Assembly: GCA_018907035.1 (NCBI GenBank)
Contig: JACCIC010000287.1
Location: forward strand, 372,001 to 436,000
DNA: 64,000 nt
DNA from: Sycobia sp. Sy_11
Taxonomy: Eukaryota; Arthropoda; Insecta; Hymenoptera; Epichrysomallidae
Direction: 5' to 3'
In this document: positions 48,029 to 58,012 of the stretch, in pieces
How the letters are laid out: every line of letters starts with the position of its first letter
Position numbering within the stretch: position 1 is the first letter of the stretch
Translations under genes and position numbers: made by a program
The notes under the pieces: generated by a model
Databases searched by the model: none
What the model saw: only the letters and a program-made list of their open reading frames with translations
What the model was told of the DNA's origin: nothing

Positions 48029-49286
48029 GAGGGTGGATTGATAGGATTCCGGCCTACCATGAGGTGGCGTTTTATAGTACCATCCTTAGATAGCTTGTAG
48101 CTATACTTTCAGTCCGATCGCCATGTTAGTTTAGGTTTGCGAGCACGCTGAACAAGACGCCTCTGTGTTTTTCGTAAAAATGGAAAAGCTGGAAAATTGT
48201 GCTGTCATCAAATACTTTTATTTGAAGGGGTTAACGCAGAAGGAAATTAAAGAAGAGATGGATTCAACAATTTGGACATCCTCCCCATCATATTCAACCG
48301 TTAAGCAGTGGATTTCCGAGTTTAAAAAGGCTCGTATGAGCACCTCTGATGAGCCTCGCTCAGGACCCATTGAGGTCACAACTCCAGATATGATCGAAAA
48401 AATCCATCAAATAGTGCTGAAAAACCACAGATTAAAAATGAGTGAGATAGCTGAGACCTGTAAGATATCATATGAACGTGAACAAAATATTTTGGACCAA
48501 CATTTGAATATGGAAAAGCTCTGCACAAGATGGGTGCCGCGTTTGCTAACAGTCGACCAAAAATTGATTCGAAAGAACATTTCTACCGCCAATCTGTCGT
48601 TGTATAAGCGTAATCCAAGCGAATTTTGGCGTCGATTCGTAACCGTTGACGAAGCTTGGGTCCACCACTACACTCCTGAAACCAAACAACAGTCTAAATA
48701 GTGGATCTGGCCAGGGAAGCCAACTCCAAAGAAGGCAAAAACAATTTTTTCGGCAAACAAGGTTATGGCTACTGTTTTTTGGGATGCAAGAGGTATTTAT
48801 ACATTGATTACCTTGAAAAGGGTAAAACTATCACTGTTCAATACTACGCAGGCTTATTGCAACGTTTGAGCCACGAAGTGAAAATTAAACGACCTCATCT
48901 GGCGACGAAAAAAATCTTGTTTCATCACGATAACGCACCAGCGCGCACGTCAATCATCGCGATGGCTAAAATCAACGATCTGAAGTTTGAATTAATGCCA
49001 CACCCTCCTTACTCTCCAGATCTAGCCCCGAGTGACTATTATCTGTTTCCTAACCTTAAAAAATGGCTTGGCGTTAAGAGATTTGCGGACAATGAAGAAG
49101 TAATCTAAACAGTAAATGGGTATTTTGAGGAGCTTGATGAATCAGTCTATAGAGATGGCATTGCTAGACTTGAACACCGCTATGAGAAATGTATCAGCCT
49201 TGGAGGAGATTATGTTGAGAAATAAAAAAAATTCTTAAAAACGTTGTTTTTCTTGGTCAGGCCGTAAACTTATCAATCCACCCTAG
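48028..49286 (+). mobile_element. mariner M1 copy 3, both ends present
   Basis: A 1259-bp element flanked by TA (48026-48027 and 49287-49288). It lies inside the TA microsatellite of repeat copy B. Terminal repeats are CGAGGGTGGATTGATA on the left and CTAGGGTGGATTGATA on the right (reverse complement). A deletion of about 27 bp between two GGCCTACC repeats shortens its 5' UTR. Confidence 0.92.
48180..49225 (+). pseudogene. mariner transposase, M1 copy 3
   Basis: ATG at 48180 opens 173 codons to the family-wide TAG at 48699-48701. A 3-bp deletion falls at the RSG motif. The run of six T residues near 48775 is in frame, but one base is lost near 48796, shifting the frame. The next frame continues with DYLEKGKTIT, FHHDNAPARTS (second Asp) and PYSPDLAPSDYYLF (third Asp) to a stop at 49106-49108. 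The rest of the C-terminus runs on to TAA at 49223-49225. It is the best-preserved M1 copy, yet still broken by the shared TAG, one shift and one late stop. Confidence 0.9.
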
Positions 49287-49329
49287 TATATATAGTATGT
49301 ATATTGTATGATATATATTACATATATAC

Positions 49330-49945
49330 ATTTTAAATACCGTTTCTACTGAGAAATATTGTATTGGCGTGCATGGGCGATTGATTACGATATCCCGATG
49401 CCTCAAGATGGTCTCTGTAGGCAGTTGTGTGTTCGGATTATAGAATGCGATGTCCAGGTGTCTCTGGGTGATTTCTACGGGGAATATTGTATTATTTGAT
49501 AGAAAACGACGTCCAGGTATGAGGAAATCAACTGCTATGGGAAGATTCGTGTTAGAACGTTAAAATAGATATCTAGGTCTTTCCTCTCCTTAACTTCTAC
49601 GCGGAGTATTATGTTTAGTTGTTGGAAGCGATGTTAGCTTTCTCCGGACGACTTCTACTGGGACTATCGTGTTTAGTTGGTAAGAAACGATGTTCAGGTA
49701 TGCCGGGACAACTTCTGCGCAAAGATTCATGTTCGGATGATAGAATGCGATTTCCAGGTGTTTTGGAACGATTTCGGACTTTGGACATTGTATTCTGCCT
49801 TCCCAACACAAAACTCCAAATAGCAGTCATCCCCAGACATTTCCTATAGTCCGAACATGATACACTCTGTAAACGTCGTCTCAAGACACTTGGACATTTT
49901 TTTCTACAGCTCGAACTCGAAAGTATATTTTTCTCCATCGAAGCC
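49330..49945. repeat. palindromic minisatellite array (copy B)
   Basis: About seven direct units of roughly 60 bp (49340-49780), then about three inverted units. Shared motifs with copy A are CATGTTCGGATGATAGAATG, TTCTACGCGGAG and TAGTCCGAACATG. Confidence 0.78.
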
Positions 49946-49956
49946 GTATTTAATAT

Positions 49957-49957
<1 letters not shown>

Positions 49958-50037
<80 letters not shown>
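49958..50037. repeat. (CA)n(TA)n compound microsatellite
   Basis: About 60 bp of CA then about 20 bp of TA, forming the outer end of repeat copy B. Confidence 0.95.
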
Positions 50038-50689
50038 ATATAAAATGGTCGGCAAAATATCAACTTTTTGAAGTGGACGCTACATTGTAGCAGCTTTTGA
50101 TACAGAAGCAATGATAGGTAAATTACGGTCAATTATTTATTGAGATATAGATTTGTATAGATAGAGTACATTTTTACTTAGATATTGTTGAATTGTTTAT
50201 GAAATCGATTAATATATTATCTCGGACAAAGCCGAGATGTGGGATGCTAGGATACATATATACACGAAAACAAAACATGCGCTGCTTCTAAACATCCCGT
50301 TTATATGTGCGCTACTCAGTTGAACATTAAAATTTTTCTCACACTTTTGTAAAAGAAGTTGGATCAAAATTCTGAAAATAACCATACATGTGTATTTCAG
50401 ACGCTGATTACGAATTTTCTAATTTCGCGAATTGTAAACGTTTAATCTTTGTTTTTTTTTATTTTATATTAGTACACATTGTCTCTATTTAGTTTCCTTG
50501 CCAGAGGCATAAATGTTCAAAGTGCTTTTCCTGTTCGGCAATTATCCACTATTTAAAGAAAAAGTTCAAATAATTTGTATTAATACGATATCGTCATCTC
50601 ATTTGTTTCGTAATAAACAATTTTATTTAAGTTTTATGGCATTAAATGTGTTAGCAAAGTTTATTCCGATATTGTTTAATTTTGACTAA
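50038..50689. other. AT-rich spacer, no gene seen
   Basis: Nothing recognised. Confidence 0.6.
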
Positions 50690-51340
50690 AAGAAATATCG
50701 CGTAAGCATTGCTCAAGAACTGTGAAATGATGCCAACGATGAATCAGATTTGCTCACAAATGTCATCAAGTGTTATCAAGTGTTATGGCTCACGAAGAAC
50801 AAACAATGCAGGCAAAATAAGTTCAAATGGCAAGGTATTGTTTACTGTCCTTTTTGATTATCATGCTGGTAGTGTATCAGGAGTTCTTGCCAAGTGGTCG
50901 TACAGTGAATAAAGAGTATTGTCTTGAAGTTATGCGCCGTTTACGTAAAGCAATATGAAGAAAACTTACAAACATGTGGAAGAATCAGTCGTGGTTAATG
51001 CACCACGATAATGTGTCAGCTCACACATGATTACCTGTTTCTAATTTTATGGCCAATAACGACACTTTAGTCATGCCTCAGTCACCAGATTCCCCAGATT
51101 TAGCCTCCTATGACTTTTTCTGTTTGCAAAACTGAAAAGACGAATAAAAGAACGGCGTTTTACTGCGATTGAGGATATAAAGACTGTATCGCTGGAAAAG
51201 CTTAATGCTATACCAAAAAGTGATTATTAGAAATGCTTTGAAGATTCGAATAAGCACTGGCAGAAATGTATGATATCTGAGGGGGATTACTTTGAAGGGT
51301 ACAACATAAATATCAATGAATGAATAAATATTTATTGACA
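50690..51340 (+). mobile_element. mariner-type remnant M7 (C-terminal half)
   Basis: Plus-strand pieces read FFDYHA-like, GVLAKWSYSE shifted to PSGRTVNKEYCLEVM, WLMHHDNVSAHT (second catalytic Asp), SPDLASYDFF (third catalytic Asp), RRFTAIEDIK and CMISEGDYFEGYN. These follow the order of ant Tc1/mariner transposases. The N-terminal half is absent. At least four stops or shifts occur. No terminal repeat pair was found. Confidence 0.75.
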
Positions 51341-52369
51341 AAAATAAAAATTTACCTTACTTTTTGATCACACCACGTATAATTAATAAAATTAACGAAG
51401 TAATTAAATTTCAAAATTTAATTTTAAAAATGATAAAAAAATTATCGAAACCATGATGTATAAAATAATTTAAGTAACGGTTAAATTAATAATTTAATTA
51501 ATAATTTAAATAGCGGTTTCAATAAAAATGTCTCTAACAAGAAGTATAAATCTCATTGAAATAAATTTATGAGAGTGTAATCGCAAAACATATAGAACAT
51601 TAAAAATCTATTCTTGGGAGATCTACAAAATTTTATTTGAAATACTTTTTTACTACCTGAGAATAGAGAAATTTTTTATGGTTTTCACTATTATATTATG
51701 ATTTCAAACAATAATCTACGATATTTATGTTCTGAAGTTCAAAGAATTACTTTTACAACCTTTACCTATTTATATACATTATTAATTACATATAAAATAA
51801 AAAAAATTTTTTAAAAATCAATGGACAAGGAAATATATTATATAAAAGTATAATAGTGTCACATCTATAAACTTACGTTATTCCTGTAAATATTAAATAA
51901 ATTGTTATCATATTAAAAATTCGAAAAATGATATACACAATTTTTTTTAATAGTTCTACAATATATGCATTTTAACGTCAAATACTGTTCACGGCTATGA
52001 TAATATGGAAATTATATAGTTTTCTTAAGTGAAAATTATAATATATACTTAATTTAAAACTAACTGTATAATAATTTATACATAATCTATGTAAGCGTAT
52101 ACTATATATTATATTCCGATTAGGAATACTTATATTTACATATTTTTCTATCATTTTTATTGTATTATAAATATTATATTTGTATTGTACTCAGCACAAT
52201 TTATTTTAAAATAAACAATCTGGTACTCAAACTTTACATACAATTATAAATTTCCGGATTCCTTATATATTAAAAAATAGACTTGTGCGTCATATACGAG
52301 CTGCAGTGAAAATCGTGGATCTGTCGAAAACTTTATAAAATATTTATTATTATTCATAAATGAGATATT
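51341..52369. other. AT-rich spacer, no gene seen
   Basis: Nothing recognised. Confidence 0.6.
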
Positions 52370-53245
52370 AGAAAGTGCTCGATGAGGATCAGCGCCAGAT
52401 TCAAGAAGAACTTGCTGCATTATTGGGCTTCACGCAACAAGCTGCTTGCCTGTGTCTAATAGTATTGGAATTCCTTCAAAATTTTAGAAACTTGTTGCGA
52501 ATGAATTGAAGCCGAGGGACGTCGAACCAAAATTTTGCATGTCCGAAAAGTTGCTACAACCGTATAAAAATAAATCATTTTTACATCGTATTATCACTGG
52601 TTACAAAAGTATATTTATTATGATAATCCTAAATGCAAAAAATTGTAGATAAAGCCAACTTAATCGACGCCAAAACGAAATGTTCACATCAATACGGTCA
52701 TGCTTTACATATGGTGAGATCAAATGGCTGTGGTATACTACGAATTGTTTTCCAGTGGTCAACCATCAAACGATCATTGTATCGAACCCAAATTATTCGT
52801 TTGAAATGAGCATTACAAGAAAAATGGTCGGAATATGAGATAAGGCATGAGTCCGTCATTTTTAATCACGATAACACTCGGCCACGTGTTGCGGTTTCGG
52901 TCAAAAATTATTTGCAGTATAGTGGATGAGAAATTTTGCCTCACACACCTTAAAATCTAGACTTGACACCATCTGACTACCACTTTCGTTCTATCAATGC
53001 AGAAGGGATGCAGCTTTTACGGGAATGCGTTTCAATTCTGTAGAGGGAATCAAAAATTGGCTCGGTACGTTCTTGGACTCGAAAAAAGAGACATTTTTTG
53101 GTCCGGAAATCATAAATTGCCAAAAAGATGGGAAAATGTTAGAACTTCCGATGGACAATACTTTATATAGAGGATATGTAACCATGTTTTCATAATAAAA
53201 CCTGACATTTGGGAAAAAACTATGGAAACTTAGTTGTATACCGAA
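52370..53245 (+). mobile_element. mariner M2-like remnant
   Basis: Decayed transposase pieces: DEDQRQIQEELAALLGFTQQAA near 52390 (helix-turn-helix two), FNHDNTRPRVAVSV near 52860 (second Asp), EILPH...LTPSDYHFRS near 52935-52990 (third Asp), and a C-terminal KLPKRW-like piece. The right terminal repeat ends at 53245 before TA (53246-53247) and in reverse reads TTCGGTATACAACTAAGTTT, close to the M2 ends. The 5' third is missing. Confidence 0.72.
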
Positions 53246-55056
53246 TATAATAATCTATGTTCAATGTTAGTAGAGGGCAACCTCACATCCCCAGCCACCG
53301 TAAACTTAAATTTACCGTAAATTTCTGACGCCTTGAAGCAGTTGGTTCATCGTAAAGGACTAAACTAACATTTTATTTAATTACATTTATTAATTTAATC
53401 CAAAACAATCGAGATAAGTACAATTCAATATTTTTTGTTCTTATTTTACACAGAAGACAGCGTGTTCCTTAGTTTTTTATACAGTTTTTAAAGTATGATT
53501 AAATAGTATTTTATAGTACTAAGGAGATACTAAAGAACGTGAATAATTCTACATGATGGAGAAATGACCAAATTATTTTTTTATTATTATCTTCATTTAT
53601 CATAAGAAAAAATACATTATAGAAAATTTCAAACAAAAGTTACATATGCCTGAATTATAATGTAAAAGTCTACTCATAAGATACATTGATCTAATAAATT
53701 TCTATGTCACATGAATAATTAGTTATTGGAGCTAGAAATAAAACATTTCAGATTTTATTATGATTGATTATCAGATTATTCACTTGTTAGTCGCGATCAC
53801 GTCAAAAACAATTTCGCAATTTTTGAAAACTTAGGTTTTTAAATTTTTCCTCAAGTATGGATAGTCGCGATATAAAAATGTTTATATCCCTAGGCATCAC
53901 AGTAAAAAGGAAAAAGACTTTTTCTGTGTACAGGGGTATATATTGCTTGTATATTTCTATGCCAAAATATAGATGGTGATGCTTATTATGTAAATATCAA
54001 TATAGATGCTCTTGATTGAAGTTGATAAAGTACCTGAACATGTAATAAGGGTTCGGTATGCAATTAATTAAGAATCGGGTTTTTCATTTTATTTATTGAT
54101 CACTAGTGAAATTAGAACAACTATTCTATACATAACCATAACTTCTATTAGTCTTAAACATATAATGTGCCTTTATTTTATCAAATATAGTTTTCTTTTC
54201 TTATTTTCAGTATTTTAACTGATTAATTTACATGTTTTCTAGGGCTATTTTAAAGGTAGAATTCCACGAAGTAATCTTTCCCCCGATAAAAGCGGAAGTT
54301 TTGTTGCTGTTAAACTATTATAGGTTACTTTATATATACATCTAATTCTCATTTATTTATTACATATATTGCTAAGCCATTACTAAAATAGATTGATGAA
54401 TGCTAAGTTGACTCTATTATTTCATAATTTATATTGAATTATTGTCTGTTCTGTTTCATTATATATTTCAGCAGAAAGGATATCTATAATTTCTAGGATC
54501 ATTTGCTGTATTAGTATACCGAATTTAATTGTTCAATAAGTAAAGCAACATAAACAGTAAAGAAAAACTGATAAATTCTGATATTTTGGGTTTGATTTTT
54601 TTTCAACTATATGTTCCTCATTTATGTATCTAAAAAATCAGATTAGTAATTTGAGATAAAATCTATCATATATAATTATTTTTGCCCCCAAGTTTAGTTT
54701 TATTATTTTATATTTATGGTTTGAGTTTTTAAAATGAATCCATACATTATGTTTTATCGATACACAAATTTTTCTAACGAATCTCGATACATTACCAAGA
54801 AATGTGAGTTTAAACTTTCATCACTACGTCACACTTTTATACGGCTCAGAGGCTCAGAACTTTAGGAAATTATTTTTTTACATGCTCTACGTGATAATAT
54901 GTTTTTTATAAAAATTGAAACTTTGTAAAGTTCATTGATACTGATGCATGGATGAATTCACAATCACACGTAATAGAGAAAATAATTATCGATCATTTAA
55001 CATTTAGAATGAAGATTTTTAAGATTAATATAATTTGAAAAGAAAAAAACATTATA
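53246..55056. other. AT-rich intron, no gene seen
   Basis: Nothing recognised apart from low-complexity AT-rich sequence. Confidence 0.6.
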
Positions 55057-56342
55057 TTAGGTTTTCAAATATCTCCCTTCCACCTTTTTGTCTTATGAAT
55101 TTCGCGGCTATGTACAAAATGCTACAGAGCTCGTATCTGGCAATAGTATACATTATTTGAAAGTTCTTAACATAACGTACAAAACGATGCTATACATGAT
55201 TAGTTTGGATATTGCGTTCAAAAGTTATAGACGTGTAAACATGGAGTTCACTAACGCCAAAATTCGCGCTATTTTAAAGTTTTCCTTCTTCAAAGGCAAA
55301 TCCGCTAGAGAAACGATCCGTGAGATTAATAGTGTTTTGGGAGATGGCACGCTATCACTTCGAACCACAGAGAAATGGTTTCGACGATTCCAAGCCGGTT
55401 GAAATGACACCATAGATAAGCCAACCGACGGAAGACCTGTGCCGACGAATACCGATCAAATCATGGAAATTATCCAGTTAGACCGGCATGTGGCATCTTG
55501 TGACATCGTCCAGGAGATGAGAGTTAGTCACCAAACCATTTGAAACCATCTACAGAAGGCTGGATACAAAAAAAGCTTGATGTTTGGGTGCCGCATGATT
55601 TGACGCAAAAAAACCTTCTGGACCAAATCAACATCTGCGATGTGCTGCTGAAACGGAATGAACTCGACCCATTTTGGAAGTGGATGGTGACTGGCGACGA
55701 AAAATGGATCATATACGATAATATCAAGCGAAAACAGTCGTGGTCCAACGCCGGTGGACCGTCCCAAACAGTGACCAAGGCGGGATTGACGGCCAGGAAG
55801 GTTTTGCTTTGTATTTGGTGGTATTGGAAGGGAATCATTCACTATGAGCTGCTCCTATATAGCTAGACACTTCATTCAACTAGCTACTGTAAACAACTGG
55901 ACCGCTTGAAGGAGGCTATCGACTAGAAGCGTCCACAATTAGCCAACAGGAAAGATGTAGTATTCCACCAGGACAACGCCAGACCACACACTTCGTTGTT
56001 GAATCGTCAGTAGCTACAGGAGTTCGGATGGGAGGTTTTATCGCATCCACCATACAGCCTGGACATAGCGCCAAGTGATTACCACCTGTTTCTGCCCAGC
56101 TCGAACGTCCTTGGTGGTGTAAAGTTGGACTCAAAAGAGGCTTGTGAAAAGTGGCTCCCCGAGTTCTTCGCAAATAAGGAGAGGGGTTTCTACGATAGGG
56201 GTATTATGAAGTTACCCTCTAGATGGAAACAGATTATCGAACAAAACGGCGCATATTTGAAGTAAATCCGACTACTGTAGTACTTTTTATAAAGCATTGA
56301 ATGAAGAGCAAAAAAGCGTAAGGAAGATATTTGACAACCTAA
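55057..56342 (+). mobile_element. mariner M6 (cecropia/Hsmar1-type), full length, dead
   Basis: A 1286-bp element flanked by TA (55055-55056 and 56343-56344). Ends are TTAGGTTTTCAAATATCTCC on the left and TTAGGTTGTCAAATATCTTC on the right (reverse complement). Its right end lies 46 bp from the splice donor of exon C of the ATAD2-like gene. Confidence 0.9.
55241..56264 (+). pseudogene. mariner transposase, cecropia/Hsmar1-type
   Basis: MEFTNAKIRAIL opens at 55241. The first helix-turn-helix (FFKGKSARETIREIN) and WFRRFQAG are clear, then TGA at about 55400. DGRPVPT, a second helix-turn-helix, WVPHDLTQKN and VTGDEKW (first Asp) follow in another frame. Next come FHQDNARPHTS (second Asp) and SLDIAPSDYHLF (third Asp), ending NGAYLK. 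All three catalytic Asp codons persist, but at least five stops and one shift break the frame. The similarity to the transposase part of primate SETMAR/Hsmar1 is clear from WVPHDLTQKN and ARKVLLCIWW. Confidence 0.88.
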
Positions 56343-56388
56343 TATTTTTATAATTTTGACAAATTAATGAACAAATAAAAAAAGTTAC

Positions 56389-56575
56389 TTGAATAATTGA
56401 TTCCTCTACGGCTCTACCAGTATCTTCAAATAGGGTCGTTACATCTAATATGTGACATGGTAGATGCTCTAATGCATGAAGCACAGCTGGCCCAAGATGA
56501 CGAGTGTGGCAATCGTCAGTGCCGCATAATAAAATTCTCGGACAATTCGTTGTATAAGATACTGATTTATAGCCT
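56389..56575 (-). CDS. ATAD2: ATAD2-like AAA protein, internal exon C
   Basis: A 187-bp minus-strand exon. The acceptor is TTTTTTTCAG and the donor GTAACT after CAA. One base completes the first codon, then 62 codons run to phase 0. It encodes CPRILLCGTDDCHTRHLGPA, VLHALEHLPCHILDV and an EESIIQ end. Human ATAD2 (from memory) has RPRILIVGEPGFGQGSHLAP, AVIHALEKFTVYTLDI and EETCAQVI at this point. This is the P-loop position of the second AAA module. The Walker-A lysine is absent, as in ATAD2, so the module is not a canonical ATPase. No damage is seen. It is the most upstream exon in the window. Confidence 0.87.
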
Positions 56576-57134
56576 CTGAAAAAAATTTTATTACTTTACT
56601 ATCGTCAATAAAAAATAAAATACGAATTTGAAACAAATGTCAAAGTCTTTTATGAAATAATTTCCATATAAATTATAATGAAAAAGTATATGAATTCTAC
56701 TCTAGGAGGATATCAATGGTGAGGATTTTGCAACTATTAATTTCATGAATTATTCTAATGACTATTAAAGCATAATCTTATACAACTATCGATATATTAG
56801 TTTAATAGTCTATTAAATTTAATAGGCAATTGATCTGTTTAACACTGGATTTCCATATATAAACATAAAAATTTTGAAAATTAAGAATTATAAATCGATA
56901 TAATGATCTCATAAATCTATATAAATCTGTATACAATGCATGTTGATTAACTAAATTAACTAAAGTCGTTAAACTATCGATCATTTAAAAATTATGCTAT
57001 AAATTGTTATACCGTAAATATATCAGTGGAATGAGATAAGCCAGTAAGAATGAGTGGTAAAGGGAAAATGAAGCTTGCGGTAGAGGGGATAAAGAGAGAG
57101 AGAAAGAGAGAGAGAAATTAGAGCATTATAGTAA
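56576..57134. other. AT-rich intron, no gene seen
   Basis: The intron upstream of exon C; nothing recognised apart from a short GA-rich stretch near 57090-57120. Confidence 0.6.
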
Positions 57135-57207
57135 TTTAGATAAACAATTCAGTGTATATTTCCTTCACATCTTTTAACAAACGCTGGAAACTTACTTGTA
57201 GACCTAA
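57135..57207 (+). mobile_element. mariner M2-like right end
   Basis: The right end reads in reverse TTAGGTCTACAAGTAAGTTT, close to the M2 terminal repeats, and is followed by TA. The few codons before it (NNSVYF) fit the conserved C-terminal end. No more of the element remains. Confidence 0.5.
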
Positions 57208-57423
57208 TATATAATTACAGGCAACACGAATCCTTCTGAAAAATACATCATTAGAATTAAATATAATTTAATTCTTTTCAAAGCTAATAAAGGTAATGAC
57301 AATATAATTCTTTATAAAAATATTTATATTAATAAAACTTTTCATTTGATAAACAATAATAATTTGACAGAACATTATAGTAAATGGAATGTCAGTAATA
57401 CATTATTTTACGACAAGTAGTTA

Positions 57424-57700
57424 CTAAGTAAGCTGAAAAGTTTTCAAGCTGACACGAAAATGATGTTAAGATAAATAAATCCATATGATTTTTAGTTAGT
57501 ATCAACTTTCAAAAGATACGTGTATACATTTCATAGTTGTCTAACAATAAATTCGTGAGATATAACACTGTGAGTAAAGTATAACTTTTCTGATCATGAA
57601 AGAAAATGGATAAAAAAGAATTTCGTGTATTAATCAAAGATTCCTCGTTATGAAAAAATACTGTTGCTGCCAAGACTTGGCTTGATAAACATGTTAATAA
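57424..57700 (+). mobile_element. mariner M5 5' fragment
   Basis: The left terminal repeat starts at 57424 after TA and matches the one at 14525, including CCATATGATTTTTAGTTAGT. MDKKEFRVLIK begins the transposase at about 57607. It is broken by stops and lost after KTWLDKH near 57695. Confidence 0.75.
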
Positions 57701-58010
57701 TAATACAAAAAAATAAACTTAATTATAATATTAGTTTTATCTGCATTTAATGTAAAAATTCTAATCGTGGAAATAGATATCAATTGTAATAATAATAATA
57801 ATAATTATAAGAATAATTCTGTATATATTAAACTATATGTAACACTTAAACATGCCAATCGTATTAAACCAGAGAGATAATAATATTGATATTAATGATA
57901 TTAACGCTAATAATAACAATAACAGTAATAATAAAAAAATATTAATCAAAAGCACTGAATTGTGTAACCTCGTAGTAACTGTGCAAATTAGAAGTAATAA
58001 TAATAATAAT
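57701..58010. other. AT-rich sequence with (TAA)n tracts
   Basis: Several short TAA runs (for example 57788-57806 and 57994-58010). The last is the target of the intact mariner. Confidence 0.7.
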
Positions 58011-58012
58011 TA

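Larger units (their letters stand above)
47230..50037 (-). repeat. fold-back minisatellite repeat, copy B
   Basis: The inverted partner of 34338-35679. The tail (47230-47975, starting ATATCATACTAATT) is at the left. It includes CACCAGCGGCCACTAGGTGG, a (CT)n tract at 47614-47651 and CAGTTGGCATCA. It is followed by an expanded TA tract, mariner M1 copy 3 (48028-49286), the minisatellite block (49330-49945) and a (CA)n(TA)n end (49958-50037). Without the mariner and microsatellites it matches copy A in order over its whole length. Confidence 0.75.

Noticed and set aside
49958..50037. Regularly spaced repeats considered as CRISPR-like
   Set aside because: Simple dinucleotide repeats in an animal genome; no spacers or cas genes.
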